From: Paraescarpia echinospica
Lineage: Eukaryota > Annelida > Polychaeta > Sabellida > Siboglinidae
DNA length: 64,000 bases
NCBI GenBank assembly: GCA_020002185.1
Contig: CM034535.1
Location: forward strand, 63,800,841-63,864,840
Direction: 5' to 3'
Shown: positions 58,222 through 64,000 of the stretch, one piece after another
Position numbering within the stretch: the stretch's first letter is position 1
How the letters are laid out: every line of letters begins with the position of its first letter
Notes under the pieces: generated by a model
Seen by the model: the letters and a program-made list of their open reading frames with translations, nothing else
What the model was told of the DNA's origin: nothing
Databases searched by the model: none
Translations under genes and position numbers: made by a program

Positions 58222-60160
58222 TCCCTATTACTTGTATTGTATTGTATTTATTCAGATTCAGTGGACCCAGTAACAGGACTGATAACTGAAACAATATATA
58301 TAAATAATAAAACAATAATAGAATAATAAAAACAATAAGAACAATAAGGGCATAAAAACCACACAATATCAACATCAAATATACCAGGCAAACATATGTT
58401 ATACATAGAAATGTTTTTGAACTGAGGATCTAAATGGTTCAGCTTCTGAATATGTATCACAAGTTGGATCACTTAAATACAATGTGTTGAAAGTAGTCAT
58501 ACATATATTCAAAACACAGTGTTTTATAATGTTGATTCTGCTGTTGGAAGGGATGTAGTTTCGTAGAGATCGTGAATGACAGTGAAATGGGATAGCCCCT
58601 ACCAGATACGACGAGTCTAGTTGGGAGTGCACACACATGTGTAAAAACGTAAGATCTGCAACTTGCCTACCATGTTGAAGGGAAGGTAGTCTAAAATTAT
58701 GGCAAAGCTCAGGATAACTGTCAGAGGCGTACTGTATTTTGGATTTGTAACATAGATATGTAATGAATTTCTTTTGAACTCGTTCGATTTTGTCAATAAA
58801 CGTACGTTGCCAGGGATTCGAGATAACACTGCAATATTCCAACTGACTTCTGACTAGAGATCTATACAAGGATCGCAAAGCCTGTACATCGGTAAATGTT
58901 GTGCAAACGCGCTTAATAAAACCACTCATCTTAAAAGCTTTACAAACACAACGATTAATATGATCTTTAAAAGTCAAACTGTCGGTCAATGTGATACCAA
59001 AATCTTTGACAGCGGTGACCTTGGGCAGAGACTGGCTTAAAATCGTGTAGTCATAGGATATACGTTTCTTTTTGTTAGTGAATGACATTATGCAGCATTT
59101 CTCAACGTTAAGTTTAAGGTGCCATGTCTTACACCAAAGACATACACTGTCCAGATCCTTCTGCACCAACTGACAATCGGTCACCGACGTAATTTCTTTA
59201 AACAATTTGGAATCATCAGCATACAATGACATGTCACATGAATCAACATGATTAGTGAGATCGTTAATATACAAGATAAACAGAAATGGTCCAATGTGTG
59301 AACCTTGCGGTACACCAGACAACACTGGCTTCCAGTTAGATGTTTTGCCTTCGAGGACCACGCGTTGTTTTCGGTTGACAAGGTAAGACTGCAACCACTC
59401 TATGAATTGCCCGGAATAGCCATATGATCTAAGCTTATGAATTAACAATGGGTGCATACTGAATCAAAGGCTTTACTGAAATCCAAATAAACATAGTCAA
59501 CCTGTTTCTTGTTATCAATATATTCAGAAATGGCGTTCAAGTAACAAACAAGATTAGATACTGTATTTCTACACCTCACAAATCCGTGTTGGTTGCCCGA
59601 AATTGTGTTACAGTCATGCTCATACAATGAGTCGTATACGACTTTCTTAAAAACTTTGCTAAATAGCGGTAAGAGAGAAATAGGTCTGTAGTTGCACACA
59701 AACACGTTTATCTCCCTTCTTGTATATAGGAACAACATTTGCTATTTTAAAACAAGTTGGAAAAGTTCCACAGTTTAAGGACATATTAAAAAGCATCGTT
59801 AGTGGACCTGCTAATTCGGCAGCACACTCCCTAAGGATTACAGCTGGTATATTGTCAAGACCGCATGCTTTGTTTAAATCGGTGGTTCTTAGTACTCCGA
59901 TGACAACATCACAAGACACATTGATATTAGTCATTGAGTCGGATTGATAGGAGGGAATACTTGGATAAACAAGGTTATCTACTAATGTAAAGACAGATTC
60001 GAAGTGGTCAGAAAATAGTTCTGCTATATCAGCTGGACTGTCTGCCTCAGTGCCTTTATATACCATTGAGTTAGGAAGTTTTACATTACTTGTAATTAAA
60101 GACCACAATAATGAGGTTGATTTAGGCTTAAACTATTGCTTCATATCGTGTGGATCTTGA
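58222..60160 (-). mobile_element. LINE (Jockey/CR1 group), 5'-truncated
   Basis: Minus strand. Reverse transcriptase in order: LNKACGLDNIPAVILREC and MSLNCGTFPTCFKIANVVPI (60108-59659), YRPISLLPLFSKVFKKVVYD with YLDFSKAFDSVCTHC (59738-59442), then in the 352-codon frame (59457-58399) GVPQGSHIGPFLFILYINDL, LYADDSKLFKEI, and a thumb with RSQLEYCSVISNPWQ. YADD is intact. Two frameshifts (near 59680 and 59455) break it. The 3' end has AATAC repeats (GTATTGTATTGTATT on +). The endonuclease is missing. Confidence 0.85.
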
Positions 60161-60164
60161 GAGA

Positions 60165-60780
60165 TCCAGTGCAGAGAGGTAGCATAGGGATTAGAAGATG
60201 ATCTCACTATGAGATCCTACCGTTCATGACTACTGCTGAATTATAACTAGTTGCTTCAAAACCACCATGCACAATGAATCTTCACACGTTGGCTGGCATA
60301 GTCCCACTCGGACATCAGATGGACTGTTTCGAGCAGCAAGAGAGTGGCACATACAACATACCAAATGCACAACCCGCTTTGAACCCATTGAAATCGCCAA
60401 TCGCTGGAAGGTACACCCCAAAATCTTGATAAGAAGAGGAAGTCTACATATTTGGTAATATAATCTCTGGATTTGGTAAGAAGAATTACACTCAATAAAA
60501 ATGAATTGTCCCGACTAATGTTTAGTGAAATAATCGCCCATTATTCTTCCAACGAACATAGTAGTGGTGCAATAGTTGTATTGAATAGAACTTGCAACAA
60601 AGCCCATAACAATCTGAAAAATACCGCCAATTTGCAGCGAATACGATCTATAGTTTCTGTTAAATTACATATACACGAATTAATGCTCCAAGTGATTCGA
60701 AGGACGAATAATTTAGTACAATCTAGCTACTTGTCATGTTATGGAAACAGGCAATGTGAGGTGAACGAAATTGCATAAGT
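60165..60780. other. Intergenic sequence, nothing recognised
   Basis: Short frames only; no family features. Confidence 0.45.
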
Positions 60781-60787
60781 TTCGAAA

Positions 60788-60859
60788 CGGTGGCAGGTGG
60801 AATCGAACCACCGTCCCCTCGATCGACCGACCGACCGGCGCTCTAACGCGTGACCACCG
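60788..60859 (-). tRNA. tRNA-like sequence, probably pseudogene or SINE head
   Basis: Minus strand, 72 nt. The acceptor arms CGGTGGT and GCCACCG pair over seven positions with one G-T. The T arm GGTGG-TTCGATT-CCACC is perfect and gives a canonical B box. The D region CACGCGTTAGAGCGC resembles an A box with a short stem. The anticodon stem CGGTC/GATCG closes a loop of eight bases made of a GGTC repeat, so no normal seven-base anticodon loop forms. Not a standard tRNA. Confidence 0.5.
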
Positions 60860-60864
60860 CTCCT

Positions 60865-61625
60865 CACGTCCCTAAGCTCAATTAGGAATCGTAATTTCAT
60901 TTGATCTTCTCACCTGTCGTAGCAATGCGTGATTTTTTCTCTGCGAAAATTTGATCATGACACATTATTAATGTCACTAATGCACGGTAAATAAAAACTC
61001 AACTCCTGCTGTGGTTAAATGTCACGACTAATGGTATTATTATGTGTTGGACGGTATCTACGATAAACAACAAAATCACGTCGCAGTTACTTCCGCCGAA
61101 AGGTTCATTTTGCACATTAATAGCTTATTGGGGTACGATATGCATGTACTAAATTACACATTTGTTGTCAATATGATGTCACTGCTCTACGATAATCGTC
61201 CTGTTTGTACCAATCAAATATGACTAACCGGCGATAATAGATGATGCACTGGTGGTAACTACATATAGCAAAGTGTACTTTTATTTAAAAATCCTAAGAG
61301 TTACTCTTGATGGCAGTGACCGTTATGTATTTCTCCGCGACTCAACGGAAATGGATGAAGCCAAGAAAGTTGCGGCAGGCTGACGAAATACTTATGATGC
61401 CTTACTCATTGGATCTGAATTACATGCTAGGTCCGGTATCGGTGGACTACACCGTGGTAACCATTAGTTAACCAATTTGAAGAACAACTCCTTTTGGAAA
61501 GTTGCAGCTGTTATGTTGTACACATTCAACAAGATTTCGAACGCTGTTCCGAGTTCAAAGACAACATAAAATCGCTGATGAAACATACGACAGGCATGCT
61601 GATTACAAAAAAAGACATCCGTTAC
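60865..61625. other. Intergenic sequence, no supported gene
   Basis: A 55-codon frame (61310-61477) begins MAVTVMYFSATQRKWMKPRK but matches nothing known to me. Confidence 0.4.
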
Positions 61626-61630
61626 ATGGC

Positions 61631-61659
61631 TTCACGTGTGATTGGCAGTCACACGTGAA
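61631..61659. promoter_or_regulatory. Perfect E-box palindrome
   Basis: TTCACGTGTGA and TCACACGTGAA are exact inverse copies of 11 bp with seven bases between; each contains CACGTG, an E-box bound by bHLH factors. It lies about 85 bp before a possible first exon. Confidence 0.45.
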
Positions 61660-61743
61660 ATCAGACTCGTCGTTACTCTGACATATCTCGTTAGCACTCT
61701 GCCTGGCCTATCACCGACAAGGACGTGCTGACACAGCATAAAG

Positions 61744-61828
61744 ATGCGGCAAAAGTGCTATTACTCGATGTCTGTCTTCTCAGTAGTGCTACTTCCTTTG
61801 CTGACGGACGCATTCAATTTGCTTTTAG
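61744..61828 (+). CDS. Possible first coding exon of a secreted protein
   Basis: An ATG opens MRQKCYYSMSVFSVVLLPLL then TDAFNLLLG, and the last codon is split before GTAAGT, a strong donor (phase 1). The peptide has a short basic start, a hydrophobic core and a possible cleavage site after TDA or DAF, so it fits a signal peptide. Phase-1 first exons are common in genes for secreted proteins. The rest of the gene would lie further right and possibly beyond the window; no second exon was found here. The frame also continues past the donor to 61983, so an unspliced reading cannot be excluded. Confidence 0.4.
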
Positions 61829-62019
61829 GTAAGTACATGGTAAACATTTATGATCTTGGAAATCATTTATTATGGACTTACATCATGTACATACAGTTTG
61901 GTGAATCTTGGTATTGTGTACTTAGAAAGCGCCTATATGTGGTATATTCATGTTGGATAACCGACTTCGCACTAACAGTTTGATTACTGTTAGTCTTTCA
62001 CCTTTGCCTATTACACTAT

Positions 62020-62300
62020 GACGCGTGGGGGTGGTGTTTGAGCGTTGGACTCTTAATTGAGATATTCCGGATTAAAATCCTCTTGCTGTCCCTTCGAACC
62101 TTGGGATGTCCGTTCACTCACCGTTGTTCCAGTTCTCTCAGTTGTACGAATGAGTACCTGGCTATAGAGAGCGGTTGTTATTTGTAAACACATTTTGTTC
62201 ACACAGTAATTACTGAGTGGCTGAATGCTTTCCAGAGAAGTCAATATGGTGATTGGTTGAATAAGACTGCCAAGGAGTAAAATGTGACGCGCTCTTAGCA
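62020..62300 (+). mobile_element. tRNA-derived SINE, worn
   Basis: GGTGGTGTTTGAGCGTTGGA as head, then CTTCGAACCTTGGGATGTCC, CAGTTGTACGAATGAGTACC and TTTCCAGAGAAGTCAATATG match the SINEs at 18451 and 54365. The 3' end (AAAATGTGACGCGCTCTT) is diverged. Confidence 0.7.
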
Positions 62301-62302
62301 TT

Positions 62303-62425
62303 CACACACACACCACATGCACACGCACGCACTCACGTCCGCATGTATGTACGAACGCACGCATGCAGACACACACACACACACACACGAACGCACGTAC
62401 GCGCTCACCCACAAACACAGACATA
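62303..62425. repeat. CA/CGCA-rich microsatellite
   Basis: Mixed ACAC, ACGC and GCAC repeats directly after the SINE. Confidence 0.85.
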
Positions 62426-62429
62426 CGGG

Positions 62430-63800
62430 AATAAACTAATATGCGTTTGCACAGACAATGTGTCAGATTAGTGAAGAGATATGTTGCTTTAAGTCACAGT
62501 CTTGCTCACTGAAATACGACCACTGCTGTTGTTTTAGGATGTAGTAACTAGTACGCTTTGACAACAGTTTAACTTAAGATGGGTCTCACAACCATTGAAG
62601 GGGAAACATAAGCACCTGTGGAAACAGAAAGATGACATATATAGCTTCAATATTTGCAGACGTAATCTTTATTTCTGATGACTGTTTCGATACGTCTTTA
62701 ATTGCTCAATGTACGATTTTCACAATACTCGCGTGATATTAAAAACGTCAGCCACATGTCATGGATTTAACCAAGTCTGACATTAAGCTATGCTGTTTTG
62801 CAGCAAAGTTTATGCTGCTGTATTACAAAACCCAACATTATGTATATTGTTTTAACAAATTACTCACATATCTTCTTAATAAACCAGTGGCGAAGGTACC
62901 TCAATAATGTAAGTCTGCATAACACGTAAAACATATAAGACACTGTTGGTCAAATATTGTCAAAAATATCCAGTTTTAGCAATGTAAGTACCATTATTTG
63001 CTCAACTGCTACTTTGCACCGAAGATCTGTTTAGTTGGCTCTATAAGTGGGAAAATCATCAGAGGATGTACGAATACAAACAAAGTGACACAATTCGATT
63101 ATTAAGTAAATAATATTGTGTATTGTATGTGCGTATCCGTCTATGTGCATGTCAACGTAACATCACTGATTGGGAATACACACACCATTTGACTGCTGGT
63201 GAATACATGTCATTTGTAGGAAGCGTTCATATAAAGATATTTATCTGATTTTCAAAACTGCGTGCGCTATGTTGGGAACTGTCACATGTTGCAAATAACA
63301 AGACCTTGGTGAATTATGCAACAATAGCAATACTATAATGGGTACGACCACTGACATATTACTTTGAAACACCTTTGGTCAACATACAAAATAACAAGTA
63401 TTAAATACAGTATTAATATGTTGAAAGACAACGCATTACCACCAAACCATATATATATATATATATATATATATGAATACGAGAAATGTACCTGCATGTA
63501 AAAGACGACATTGCTCACCGCTGTTGTTCAAAATGACAGCAATAGAAGCTGGTCTAAGATAACAACACAACACAGATGAATAACGAAATTCAGGCTATTG
63601 CAATGCTTGCATTTAGGTAATTTCTCATACTGTTGTATGTATAAATGCTCATCAGTATCATTACGGGATGACATGGCTCATGCATCTACCTGTCAGACTT
63701 AACGATGTGGGTCAGCTACAATTGGTTCTGCAACATCTGGAGAATGACTCTATTTCAGCCTCAGGCTTTCAAACAATGATTAATATTTGGGAAATTCCGA
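62430..63800. other. Intergenic sequence, nothing recognised
   Basis: AT-rich; includes a TA run at 63451-63474. No gene supported. Confidence 0.5.
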
Positions 63801-63805
63801 CGACA

Positions 63806-63869
63806 CACAAACACACACACGCACACGCACACGCACACGCACACGCACACACACACACACACACACACG
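63806..63869 (+). repeat. (CA/CG) microsatellite
   Basis: CACACACACG and GCACACGCACAC units followed by a pure AC run. Confidence 0.9.
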
Positions 63870-64000
63870 TACACACACGCACAAACCACAATGATCATTC
63901 AGGTTGGTTTACAACTACCGCGAGCACAGAAGCACAGGTCATCACAGTAATTATTGCACTTGTGCTCATGCATAAGTTTCTAATGCCATTTTGTTTTGAA

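Overview
The window looks like nuclear DNA from a marine invertebrate animal, possibly a lophotrochozoan such as a mollusc; the species cannot be fixed from sequence alone. Evidence: a spliced annexin gene with GT-AG introns, long AT-rich non-coding stretches, many dinucleotide microsatellites, tRNA-derived short repeats, and a crowd of broken non-LTR retrotransposons of the CR1, L2, RTE and Jockey types. Nothing prokaryotic, no CRISPR array and no viral genome was seen.

Left half (about 0.3-34.6 kb, + strand): one annexin gene of the A7/A11 type. A Pro/Gly/Tyr-rich N-terminal exon (314-565) is followed by nine core exons (6737-34405) that encode all four annexin repeats and end in a stop codon; a polyadenylation signal lies at 34589. 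Exon phases are consistent throughout, giving about 432 visible codons. The start codon lies to the left of the window. Four core exons (95, 114, 91, 80 bp) and the last one (123 bp) have the classical annexin exon sizes, while repeat III is built differently and carries a longer linker. The introns hold a 54-bp minisatellite, a 1.8-kb DNA transposon with inverted ends, a CR1 element with likely 7-bp target duplications, an internally deleted Gypsy-type LTR element, and long UG-encoding tracts.

Between 25.85 and 32.09 kb a 12-bp motif, GTGACGGACATC, occurs seven times in both orientations around degenerate open frames and the LTR element. This is the least explained structure in the window and may mark subterminal binding sites of an unrecognised DNA transposon.

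Right half (35-64 kb): mostly transposon wreckage. At 35.4-39.6 kb an RTE element is split by an L2 element that is itself split by a 99-bp CR1 tail. At 43.9-49.0 kb a minus-strand LINE is split by a CR1 copy with a 5-bp duplication. Further right are two fold-back elements built from paired direct and inverted units (55.0 and 57.4 kb), another LINE (58.2-60.2 kb), a tRNA-like sequence (60.8 kb) and tRNA-derived SINEs. At 61.74 kb there is a plausible first exon of a secreted protein, with a perfect E-box palindrome about 85 bp upstream; that gene would continue past the window.

Most open frames are shadows of these repeats. The annexin gene and perhaps the exon at 61.74 kb are the only likely host genes.
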